Below, piece after piece: positions 1 through 6,580 of a DNA stretch of 6,589 bases. The position numbers and the translations under genes were made by a program. Under the pieces are notes generated by a model. It ran no database searches. It saw only the letters and a list, made by a program, of their open reading frames with translations, and was not told where the DNA came from. Within the stretch, counting starts at the first letter, position 1; the number at the start of each line of letters is the position of its first letter. The stretch comes from Rikenellaceae bacterium (GTDB lineage Bacteria; Bacteroidota; Bacteroidia; Bacteroidales; UBA932), in NCBI GenBank assembly GCA_900769145.1, contig CAAGFN010000003.1, forward strand, positions 1 to 6,589. The letters run 5' to 3'.

Positions 1-1
1 A

Positions 2-841
2 TTCTCCAACAGGGGCTGGAGCGAGTGGCCTCTTACCGGCGAGAAATATCTTGCCTGGCTCAAGAGCGACGCCAAGGATAGCGATGTAGTCAATCTCTTC
101 ATGGACTACGAGACCTTCGGAGAGCATCAGAAGGCCGCTTCCGGAATCTTTGACTTCATGCGCTACCTTCCTGAGGTCATCATCAATGACGGCACATTCG
201 CATTCGCTACCCCTTCCGAGGCGGCGGCAGCGCACAAGCCTGTTTCCTCCCTCGAGGTGGCTGAGCCTATCTCATGGGCGGACGAGGAGCGTGATGTCAC
301 AGCCTGGCTCGGAAACGAACTCCAGCAGGAGGCGTTCAACAAGCTCTACGGCCTATATGAGAAGGTTGCCCTGGTGAATGACCCGGCCCTTTTCAATGAC
401 TTCGGACATCTCCAGGAGAGCGACCACTTCTACTATATGTGCACGAAGTTCTTCTCCGACGGCGAGGTTCACAAATATTTCAACCCGTATGACACCCCAT
501 ACGAGGCCTTCATTAACTATATGAACGTTTTGAGCGATTTTATTATCCGCTTAAATGAGGAATATTCGACAAACGTTGCTAAATTTGCAGCTTCAAATGC
601 GGAGCCTGCTTCCGAAAAGGTCGAGGCTGCTCCTGGAAAGGAGGTGAAACCAGCAGCACCGGCACGTAGGAAGACCGCTGCAAAGCCAGTGAAGAAGGCC
701 CCTGCCAAGAAGGCTGGGGAAACGCCAGTGAAGAAGGCTGCCAAGGAGGTAAAGGAGGCTGCACCGGCGAAGAAAGCAGCACAGGCGAAGAAAACCGCTG
801 CGGAGAAGAAGGAGGCTCCGGCAGTAAAAAGGAAAAAATAA
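2..841 (+). CDS. GH57 family alpha-amylase-like glycoside hydrolase, C-terminal part (5' end outside window)
   Basis: The reading frame is open from base 2, so the gene starts before the window; 279 codons are visible. The stretch FMDYETFGEH (98-127) matches the fourth conserved region of GH57 enzymes, and its Asp (104-106) is the likely general acid/base. The preceding WSEWPLTGEKYLAWL context is typical of the Bacteroidota members. The HQP region and the nucleophile Glu must lie upstream and cannot be checked. GH57 enzymes hydrolyse or transfer alpha-1,4-glucan chains; here the substrate is probably intracellular glycogen, inferred from the synthase/phosphorylase gene four bases downstream. 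The conserved part seems to end near base 560. After a short linker comes a Lys/Ala/Pro-rich tail (617-838) unlike a catalytic domain. The ATG at 101 is internal, since it encodes the Met just before the catalytic Asp. Exact specificity (amylase, 4-alpha-glucanotransferase or other) cannot be decided from this fragment. Confidence 0.88.
   Translation, partial: FSNRGWSEWPLTGEKYLAWLKSDAKDSDVVNLFMDYETFGEHQKAASGIFDFMRYLPEVIINDGTFAFATPSEAAAAHKPVSSLEVAEPISWADEERDVTAWLGNELQQEAFNKLYGLYEKVALVNDPALFNDFGHLQESDHFYYMCTKFFSDGEVHKYFNPYDTPYEAFINYMNVLSDFIIRLNEEYSTNVAKFAASNAEPASEKVEAAPGKEVKPAAPARRKTAAKPVKKAPAKKAGETPVKKAAKEVKEAAPAKKAAQAKKTAAEKKEAPAVKRKK
617..838 (+). other. Lys/Ala-rich histone H1-like C-terminal tail of the GH57 protein
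   Basis: The last 74 residues of the GH57 protein contain, by hand count, 22 Lys, 22 Ala and 3 Arg, with Pro and Glu making up much of the rest. Motifs of the type KKAPAKKA, PVKKAAKEVK and APAKKAAQAKK recur and the end is KRKK. It is low-complexity, strongly basic and probably disordered. Similar tails occur on bacterial histone H1-like and some nucleic-acid-binding proteins. Possible roles are binding of polyanions (nucleic acid, polyphosphate) or ribosomes, or solubility; none is shown by the sequence. Confidence 0.85.
685..738 (+). repeat. 15-bp direct repeat, 39-bp period, in the Lys/Ala tail
   Basis: The sequence gccagtgaagaaggc occurs at 685-699 and again at 724-738. The offset is 39 bp, or 13 codons, so the frame is kept and both copies encode PVKKA. 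This suggests the tail grew by in-frame duplication or slippage. Confidence 0.8.
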
Positions 842-845
842 TTAA

Positions 846-3800
846 ATGACAACGACAGAATTTAACAACAGACCGGATTACCTGTTTGAGGTCAGTTGGG
901 AGGTCTGCAATAAAGTAGGAGGAATCTATACCGTAATTGCGACCAAATCGCTGTTCCTCAAGTCTCAGCTCAAGAGACATCACATACTCATCGGCCCGGA
1001 TGTCTGGATGGATACGGATGCGAATCCCGATTTCCAGGAAGACCCGCTGCTCTGGCAGGCTTGGCGGATTGATGCCGCCTCCAAGGGCCTCAGGCTGAGA
1101 ATTGGAAAGTGGAACGTACCGGGAAGCCCCGTGGCCGTGCTTGTGGATTTCAAGCAGTTCCTCACCCGTCAGAATGATATCCTGACGGAATATTGGGAAA
1201 GGTTCGGGGTGGACTCCATCACCGGCAACTGGGATTACAAGGAATCAGCCCTCTTCGGCTATGTGGCCGGAAAGGTCATCGAGAGTTACTACAAGTTCTT
1301 TCTCGATCCTTCCGACAAGGTAGTAGCCCAGTTTCACGAATGGCAGACGGGAGCGGGTCTCCTGTATCTGAAGTATTCCGGCCTGCCTGTTGCGACTGTC
1401 TTTACAACTCACGCCACTGTCGTGGGACGTTGTCTTGCCGGCAACAACTTGAGGCTGTATGAGTCAATGGACGCTTACAACCCTGATGAGAAGGCCAGGC
1501 AGTTCAATGTCATGGCCCTGCACTCATTGGAGAGCAAGTCAGCGCAGAATGCCGACATCTTCACGACAGTGAGCGAGATAACCGCAGAAGAATGCGGTCA
1601 TTTCCTCGGCAGAAAAATTGACGTGGTAACCCCTAACGGATTCGAGAACAGTTTTACTCCGGCGACGGAGGAGGAGTATGCCTCGAAGCGTTCGGCAGCC
1701 AGGCTCAAACTGAGGCAGGTAGCCTCTGCGATGTCGGGTATGCCGGTAGCCGAGGATGCCATTCTCGTTGGCATAGGGGGCCGATACGAATACAGGAACA
1801 AAGGAATCGACGTTTTCATTGATGCAGTGGACAAGATCCGCCGCTCCGACTTCAAGGGCAAGGAAATCCACGCGTTCATAATGATACCGTCCGGCCATAA
1901 CGGAGCCGATACAAGCCTCGTCTCAAAGCTTTCAGGCAAGGGTGACCCGTCATACCGTACTCAGGTTTCGCATTATCTGATGAATCCGGAGTACGACACC
2001 ATCACCCGCAGGTTCCGTGAACTTGGCCTGGCCAACACCCCGGATTCCAATATCAAAGTATATTTCATCCCGTCCTATCTCAATGGCAATGACGGAGTCT
2101 TCAACATGAAGTACTACGACCTTCTCATTGGCCTGGACCTCACTCTCTTCCCGTCATATTACGAGCCTTGGGGCTATACCCCGCTCGAGAGCCTTGCCTT
2201 CAGGGTGCCTACATTGACCACGAGTCTCGCAGGCTTCGGAAAGTGGGTAAGGACTCATTATGCCAAGGAGCATCCTGGCATTACGGTGGTGGACAGGGAT
2301 GACAACAATTATTTCGAGGTGGTCGATGCCGTGGCCGCCCGTATCAGGGAGATTGCCCTCATCTCGGACGAGCAGCGTGCCGAATATATGTCCAATGCCC
2401 GTGAAGTTTCCGAAATAGCATTGTGGGAGAACCAGATACGCTATTATCAGGAAGCATATTCTCTTGCCATTGACAAGGTAGTGGCAGCCAAAGGTGCGTT
2501 CCCTGAGTCAAAAGAAAAAAGGATTATGAAATACGAAATGTTACCTATCAACAACCCATCCTGGAAAAGTGTAATGGTGACCAGGCACCTCCCTGAGGCC
2601 CTCAAAGGCCTAGAAACCCTGTCCAAGAACCTCTGGTGGTGCTGGAACGAGAACGCCAAGGCACTCTTCAAGTCAATTGATGCCGAAGTTTGGCACAATT
2701 CAGGACACAACCCTATGGCCGTTCTCGACGTGGTCAGCCTCAAGAGATTCAAGGCTCTCTCAAAGGATGCTTCGTTCATGGCTCAGTATGAGAGCGTAAT
2801 GAAGGATTTCAATGACTATATGGAGCTCAAGAAGGAGCGCAAGGACCCGTCAGTGGGATACTTCTGCATGGAGTACGGTCTGGATTCATCACTCAGCATC
2901 TATTCAGGTGGACTGGGAATTCTCGCCGGAGACTATCTCAAGGAGACCAGCGACATGAACGTAAACCTCGTTGCAGTGGGTCTTCTCTACCGTTACGGAT
3001 ATTTCACCCAGGTACTCTCGGCACAGGGAGACCAGGTTGCAAGATACGATGCCCAGAACTTCACCAAGATTCCGGCCGAGCCGGTAATGGACAAGGACGG
3101 CAACTGGCTTACCACCAGCGTTGCATTCCCTGGAAGGAACATCACAGCCCGTATCTGGAAGGTGGCTGTAGGACGTACTGACCTTTACCTCCTTGACACG
3201 GATTACGAGGCCAACATTGATGAGGACCGTCAGGTGACCTACCACCTCTACGGAGGCGACTGGGAGAACCGTCTCAAGCAGGAGCTCCTCCTCGGAATCG
3301 GCGGTATCCGCGCCCTCAGGAAACTCGGGCTCAACCCTCAGGTTTATCATTGCAATGAGGGTCATGCCGCATTCATCGGCCTCGAAAGGCTCCGCGAATA
3401 CATTGAGCAGTACAATCTTGACTATCCGGAGGCTTTGGAAATTGTCCGCGCCTCATCCCTCTTCACCACCCATACACCGGTTCCTGCAGGCCACGACGCA
3501 TTCGACGAGGGCCTTCTCAGGAAGTACATCGGACATTTCCCTCAGCTGCTCAAGATTGACTGGGAGACAATGATGGGACTCGGCAAGCTCAATGGCTCTG
3601 ATGTCAATGAGAAATTCTCAATGTCCAACCTCGCCGCCAACATTTCCCAGAATATCAACGGAGTTTCAATGCTCCACGGCAAGGTCAGCCAGGACATCTT
3701 CGCACCTATGTATCCGGGCTATCTTCCGGAGGAACTCCACGTCAGCTACGTGACCAACGGAGTCCACTATCCGACCTGGGCAGCGAAGGAGTGGAAGGCT

Positions 3801-5090
3801 ATCCACGCCAAGGTGTTCGGACCTGAGTTCCAGACACACCATTATGACAAGAAATGCTTCGAGGGCATCTACAAGATAGATGACGCTGAAATATGGAACA
3901 TCAGGAAGGAGCTCAAGACCACCCTCATCAATGTGGTCAAGGAGAAACTCTCCAACCCTGCCGTGACCAACCACTACTCCCCGAGCGAGATTGTGACCAT
4001 CAAGGAGACTCTCCGCGATGACGTGCTCACAATCGGTTTCGCAAGAAGGTTCGCCACCTACAAGAGGGCTACCCTCCTCTTCTCCGACCTTGACAGGCTC
4101 AGCGAGATTGTGAACAATCCGGAGATGCCGGTACAGTTCCTCTTCGCCGGAAAGGCCCACCCGGCAGACAAGGCCGGCCAGGACCTCATCCGCAGAATCG
4201 TGGAGATTTCCAAGGACGAGAGGTTCATCGGAAAGATTGTCTTCGTGCCGGGCTATGACATTTCCCTCGCCAAGAGACTTGTACAGGGCGTGGATGTATG
4301 GATGAACAACCCTACACGTCCTCAGGAGGCATCCGGAACATCCGGAGAGAAGGCCGCAATGAACGGTGTAATGCACTTCTCCGTCCTCGACGGATGGTGG
4401 GTAGAGGGCTACAAGAAGGGTGCCGGCTGGGCTCTCCCTCAGGAAAGGACCTACGACGACCAGCATTACCAGAATGAGCTTGATTCGGCCACAATCTACA
4501 CCACGATTGAGAATGAGATTGCTCCTCTCTACTATGACATTGACAAGACTACCGGACGTTCCGCCGGCTGGATTGAGTACATCAAGAACACAGTCGCACA
4601 GGTTGCCTGCAACTTCACTACGAACAGGATGCTCACCGATTATGTGAACCAGTACTATGCTCCTCAGGCAGAAAGGGCTGACAGGATGATTGCCGACAAC
4701 TTCAAGCTCGCCCGCGAGATTGCAGCCTGGAAGAAGAATGTACGTAGGGAGTGGCCTTCAATCGAGGTCATCTCATACACCCGGCCTGATTCTTCGTACA
4801 CATTGTCCTCGGACAGCCTCTTCAACTCCGAGGTCGTCCTCAATATCGGCAACCTCAATCCTGAGGATATTGGAGTGGAGATGCTCTTCGCCGTGTCTGA
4901 CAACAAGGGACAGCTCCATATCCAGGACAGATGCGAGTTCAATGTCGTCGAGAGCAAGGACGGCGTGGTGAAATACCAGGCTTCGATTCTCCCGGAGCGT
5001 ACCGGAATGTATCAGGTAGCCGCCAGGATTTATCCAAAGAATCCTCTCCTGCCTCATAGACAGGACTTCGGACTTGTAAGATGGTTGTAG
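846..5090 (+). CDS. Glycogen synthase (GT3) - alpha-glucan phosphorylase (GT35) fusion protein
   Basis: One 1414-residue frame contains two complete enzymes. Residues 11-545 form a GT3 glycogen synthase: FEVSWEVCNKVGGIYTV (14-30), FTTHATVVGR (186-195), GRYEYRNKG (312-320) and the E-X7-E pair E440/E448 in YYEPWGYTPLE. It adds glucose from a nucleotide sugar to glycogen. Residues 561-1414 form a phosphorylase of the short bacterial type. It starts with a DUF3417-like region (LPEALKGLETLSKNLWWCW, 582-600). Then come NEGHAAF (837-843), TTHTPVPAGHDAF (874-886), RRFATYKR (1067-1074) and the PLP site EASGTSGEKAAMNG (1161-1174), where K1169 is the predicted Schiff-base lysine. It releases glucose-1-phosphate with Pi. 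Residues from about 1305 form a beta-rich C-terminal extension seen in this phosphorylase family. Both parts keep their key residues, so both are likely active. The start follows the GH57 stop by 4 bases, with no clear Shine-Dalgarno. The protein is probably cytosolic, as no signal peptide or membrane segment is seen. Confidence 0.95.
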   Translation: MTTTEFNNRPDYLFEVSWEVCNKVGGIYTVIATKSLFLKSQLKRHHILIGPDVWMDTDANPDFQEDPLLWQAWRIDAASKGLRLRIGKWNVPGSPVAVLVDFKQFLTRQNDILTEYWERFGVDSITGNWDYKESALFGYVAGKVIESYYKFFLDPSDKVVAQFHEWQTGAGLLYLKYSGLPVATVFTTHATVVGRCLAGNNLRLYESMDAYNPDEKARQFNVMALHSLESKSAQNADIFTTVSEITAEECGHFLGRKIDVVTPNGFENSFTPATEEEYASKRSAARLKLRQVASAMSGMPVAEDAILVGIGGRYEYRNKGIDVFIDAVDKIRRSDFKGKEIHAFIMIPSGHNGADTSLVSKLSGKGDPSYRTQVSHYLMNPEYDTITRRFRELGLANTPDSNIKVYFIPSYLNGNDGVFNMKYYDLLIGLDLTLFPSYYEPWGYTPLESLAFRVPTLTTSLAGFGKWVRTHYAKEHPGITVVDRDDNNYFEVVDAVAARIREIALISDEQRAEYMSNAREVSEIALWENQIRYYQEAYSLAIDKVVAAKGAFPESKEKRIMKYEMLPINNPSWKSVMVTRHLPEALKGLETLSKNLWWCWNENAKALFKSIDAEVWHNSGHNPMAVLDVVSLKRFKALSKDASFMAQYESVMKDFNDYMELKKERKDPSVGYFCMEYGLDSSLSIYSGGLGILAGDYLKETSDMNVNLVAVGLLYRYGYFTQVLSAQGDQVARYDAQNFTKIPAEPVMDKDGNWLTTSVAFPGRNITARIWKVAVGRTDLYLLDTDYEANIDEDRQVTYHLYGGDWENRLKQELLLGIGGIRALRKLGLNPQVYHCNEGHAAFIGLERLREYIEQYNLDYPEALEIVRASSLFTTHTPVPAGHDAFDEGLLRKYIGHFPQLLKIDWETMMGLGKLNGSDVNEKFSMSNLAANISQNINGVSMLHGKVSQDIFAPMYPGYLPEELHVSYVTNGVHYPTWAAKEWKAIHAKVFGPEFQTHHYDKKCFEGIYKIDDAEIWNIRKELKTTLINVVKEKLSNPAVTNHYSPSEIVTIKETLRDDVLTIGFARRFATYKRATLLFSDLDRLSEIVNNPEMPVQFLFAGKAHPADKAGQDLIRRIVEISKDERFIGKIVFVPGYDISLAKRLVQGVDVWMNNPTRPQEASGTSGEKAAMNGVMHFSVLDGWWVEGYKKGAGWALPQERTYDDQHYQNELDSATIYTTIENEIAPLYYDIDKTTGRSAGWIEYIKNTVAQVACNFTTNRMLTDYVNQYYAPQAERADRMIADNFKLAREIAAWKKNVRREWPSIEVISYTRPDSSYTLSSDSLFNSEVVLNIGNLNPEDIGVEMLFAVSDNKGQLHIQDRCEFNVVESKDGVVKYQASILPERTGMYQVAARIYPKNPLLPHRQDFGLVRWL
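2511..2528 (+). promoter_or_regulatory. Start-like A-rich stretch and ATG at the synthase/phosphorylase junction
   Basis: The A-rich run aaaagaaaaaagg is followed after three bases by an in-frame ATG (2526-2528, Met561). The frame from this ATG is 854 codons, about the length of a free-standing phosphorylase of this type, and begins MKYEMLPINNPSW just before the DUF3417-like region. It resembles a former gene start or a working internal translation start. The similarity to a ribosome-binding context is seen in the sequence; use as a start is inference. Confidence 0.4.
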
Positions 5091-5986
5091 CCACAGGATT
5101 TTTCGACGGTGTCCATCTCGGGCACCGTTTTCTTTTGGAGCAGTTGGTCAAGGCTGCCAAAGAGCGCGGTGACTGGAGCATGGTCGTCACGTTCTGGCCT
5201 CATCCGCGCAATGTCCTGCAGGACGATGCCCGCAATCTCAGGCTTCTCACCACAATGGAGGAGAAGAAGCGAATCTTGACCGGAATCGGCGTCAATTATG
5301 TCGAGGTCATCCCTTTCAGCAAGTCTTTCAGCCGGATGACAACGGAAGAGTATCTCCGTGACTGGGTCATCGAGCGTCTCGGCGGCAGGACCATCCTGCT
5401 GGGCTATGACAATAGAATCGGCTCCGACCTCAGGACTCCTGAGGAGACGGCTCTCATTGCGGAGGGCCTCGGACTTGAAGTCATCAGGGCCGAGCGCTAT
5501 TCCGGGCCGGAGGACATTGTGGTCAGCTCGACCAAGATCCGCAATCTCCTTTCTGCGGGGCAGGTGGAGAAGGCCAATGAAATGTTAGGATACGGATACA
5601 GTCTCCACGGGGTCGTGATTGCGGGAAACAGGCTTGGACGCACATTGGGCTTCCCGACGGCCAATATGCAGCTTTATGAGCCTCTCAAGCTCATCCCTGC
5701 CGGAGGAGTTTACCTTGTCCGCGTGGAGGCCGTGGGAGGAGAGTATTACGGAATGTGCAACATAGGTGTGCGCCCTACTGTCGGGAACGGCAATGCCATG
5801 ACCATTGAGACCAATATCTTCGATTTCGACGAGGATATCTACGGCCTTGACATAAGGCTTACCTTCATCACGAAGATACGTGACGAGGTCAAGTTCCCTA
5901 ATCTGGCAGGCCTGGCTGGCCAGCTTCGCACTGACAGGGACAGATGTCTTTCGCTTGTTGCTGAAAAATCTTGTGCTCCAGTCTGA
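5081..5986 (+). CDS. ribF: Bifunctional riboflavin kinase / FAD synthetase
   Basis: This 301-residue protein converts riboflavin to FMN and FMN to FAD in the cytosol. Residues 1-160 are the nucleotidyltransferase (FAD synthetase) domain, with GFFDGVHLGH (6-15; H12 and H15 of the HxGH motif) and the VSSTKIRNLL motif (148-157). Residues 168-294 are the riboflavin kinase domain. It has GRTLGFPTAN (186-195; T193 and N195 for metal/ATP), NIGVRPTVG (227-235), E243 in TIETNIFDF as the likely catalytic base, and YGLDIRL (254-260). The ATG at 5081 is the only start, because an in-frame TAG lies at 5057-5059 and no ATG, GTG or TTG lies between. It overlaps the end of the fusion gene by 10 bases in another frame, so translation is probably coupled. 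Only five residues precede the GFFDGVH motif, fewer than in E. coli RibF. The segment LGYDNRIGSD (107-116) departs from the usual GxDFRFG or GYDHRFG form. Confidence 0.96.
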   Translation: MVVATGFFDGVHLGHRFLLEQLVKAAKERGDWSMVVTFWPHPRNVLQDDARNLRLLTTMEEKKRILTGIGVNYVEVIPFSKSFSRMTTEEYLRDWVIERLGGRTILLGYDNRIGSDLRTPEETALIAEGLGLEVIRAERYSGPEDIVVSSTKIRNLLSAGQVEKANEMLGYGYSLHGVVIAGNRLGRTLGFPTANMQLYEPLKLIPAGGVYLVRVEAVGGEYYGMCNIGVRPTVGNGNAMTIETNIFDFDEDIYGLDIRLTFITKIRDEVKFPNLAGLAGQLRTDRDRCLSLVAEKSCAPV

Positions 5987-6028
5987 GATATTGTCGCCGA
6001 AGTTCAAGGAATTTCAACAAAGTTTTAT

Positions 6029-6036
6029 TATATTTG
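6029..6036 (+). promoter_or_regulatory. Candidate Bacteroidota promoter -7 element upstream of greA
   Basis: TATATTTG matches the TAnnTTTG consensus of the primary sigma factor in Bacteroidota. Transcription would begin around 6042 and give a leader of about 60 bases before greA. No good TTTG -33 box lies at the usual distance; the nearest resemblance is ttca at 6003-6006. The call rests on one element and its position in the only intergenic gap of the window. Confidence 0.5.
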
Positions 6037-6048
6037 CATAAAACGAAC

Positions 6049-6078
6049 GGGTTCTGTCGACAGGCAGAACTCATTTTT
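6049..6078 (+). terminator. Hairpin followed by T run between ribF and greA (terminator or greA leader attenuator)
   Basis: Bases 6049-6056 (gggttctg) can pair with 6065-6072 (cagaactc) in an 8-bp stem with one G-U pair and an 8-base loop. It is followed by A and five T (6074-6078). This is the shape of a modest intrinsic terminator. It could end the ribF transcript. Since it lies downstream of the candidate greA promoter, it could instead act in the greA leader. The loop side also holds the perfect palindrome ctgtcgacag (6054-6063), which offers an alternative fold. Confidence 0.45.
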
Positions 6079-6105
6079 AATTGTTTGAAGCTTAAAAATT
6101 TTATT

Positions 6106-6576
6106 ATGGCAGAAAATCATTATATGACCCAGGAAGGGCTTGACAAACTCAAGAAGGATTTGTCTGAGGCATTGGCCCAGCGTCCTGTGATTTCCGCTGC
6201 GATTGCGGAGGCGAGGGAGAAGGGAGATTTGTCTGAAAACGCCGAGTACGATGCCGCGAGGGAGGCCCAGGGCCTTCTCGAGATCAAGATTGCTAACCTC
6301 AAGAATCTGGTGGCCAACGCCAAAATCATTGACGAGTCGCAGATCGGTACAGACCGCGTGCAGATGATGAACAAGGTGAAGGTGGAGAACCTCGCAATGA
6401 AGAAGGTTATGGAATTCACCATAGTAGGCGAGACCGAGGCTGATTTCGCCAAAGGCAAGCTTGCTTCCACGACTCCTATCGCAAAGGCTCTCCTCGGACA
6501 TTCCAAGGGCGACATTGTCGAGGCCAATGTGCCTTCAGGAGTCATCAAGTTCAAGATTCTCGACATTACGCTCTAG
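6106..6576 (+). CDS. greA: Transcription elongation factor GreA
   Basis: This 156-residue protein binds RNA polymerase in the secondary channel and triggers cleavage of backtracked transcripts. The N-terminal coiled-coil (about residues 8-75) carries the signature GDLSENAEYDAAREAQG (40-56), with the acidic tip residues D41 and E44 at the same numbers as in E. coli GreA. The C-terminal FKBP-like domain (about 80-156) includes FTIVGETEADF (104-114) and TTPIAKALLGHSKGD (122-136). Length is close to the usual 158. The frame is open upstream to before 5971, but that stretch overlaps ribF and shows no similarity to GreA. The ATG at 6106 fits the E. coli N-terminus and follows an A/T-rich leader; an ATG at 6124 is possible but less likely. 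It is separated from ribF by 119 bases that contain a candidate promoter and a hairpin. Confidence 0.97.
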   Translation: MAENHYMTQEGLDKLKKDLSEALAQRPVISAAIAEAREKGDLSENAEYDAAREAQGLLEIKIANLKNLVANAKIIDESQIGTDRVQMMNKVKVENLAMKKVMEFTIVGETEADFAKGKLASTTPIAKALLGHSKGDIVEANVPSGVIKFKILDITL

Positions 6577-6580
6577 GACT

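Noticed and set aside
101..103. ATG as the start of the GH57 gene
   Set aside because: The frame stays open and family-like upstream to base 2, and this Met lies just before the catalytic Asp of conserved region 4.
517..852. Antisense open frame over the Lys/Ala tail, rich in Phe and Ala
   Set aside because: It is the complement of Lys and Ala codons (AAG read as CTT/TTC), so it mirrors the tail composition and is not a membrane protein gene.
2904..3365. 153-codon open frame on the - strand
   Set aside because: It is antisense to conserved phosphorylase sequence and has no start context or recognisable domain.
3666..4466. 266-codon open frame on the - strand
   Set aside because: It lies fully inside the phosphorylase coding region, whose motifs are certain, and its translation shows no recognisable family. 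It is a by-product of codon bias.
846..5090. Fusion as an assembly or frameshift artefact
   Set aside because: The frame continues without any shift through both domains, the junction lacks a stop remnant in frame, and GT3-GT35 fusions are known in the phylum. It remains testable by read mapping at 2500-2530.
6080..6087. attgtttg as a second promoter -7 element
   Set aside because: It lacks the leading TA of TAnnTTTG and would start transcription very close to the greA ATG.
5971..6105. Upstream in-frame extension of greA
   Set aside because: It would overlap ribF and run through the hairpin and promoter region, and GreA proteins match from the ATG at 6106.
6028..6501. 157-codon open frame on the - strand over greA
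   Set aside because: It is antisense to the conserved GreA coding sequence and has no recognisable product.
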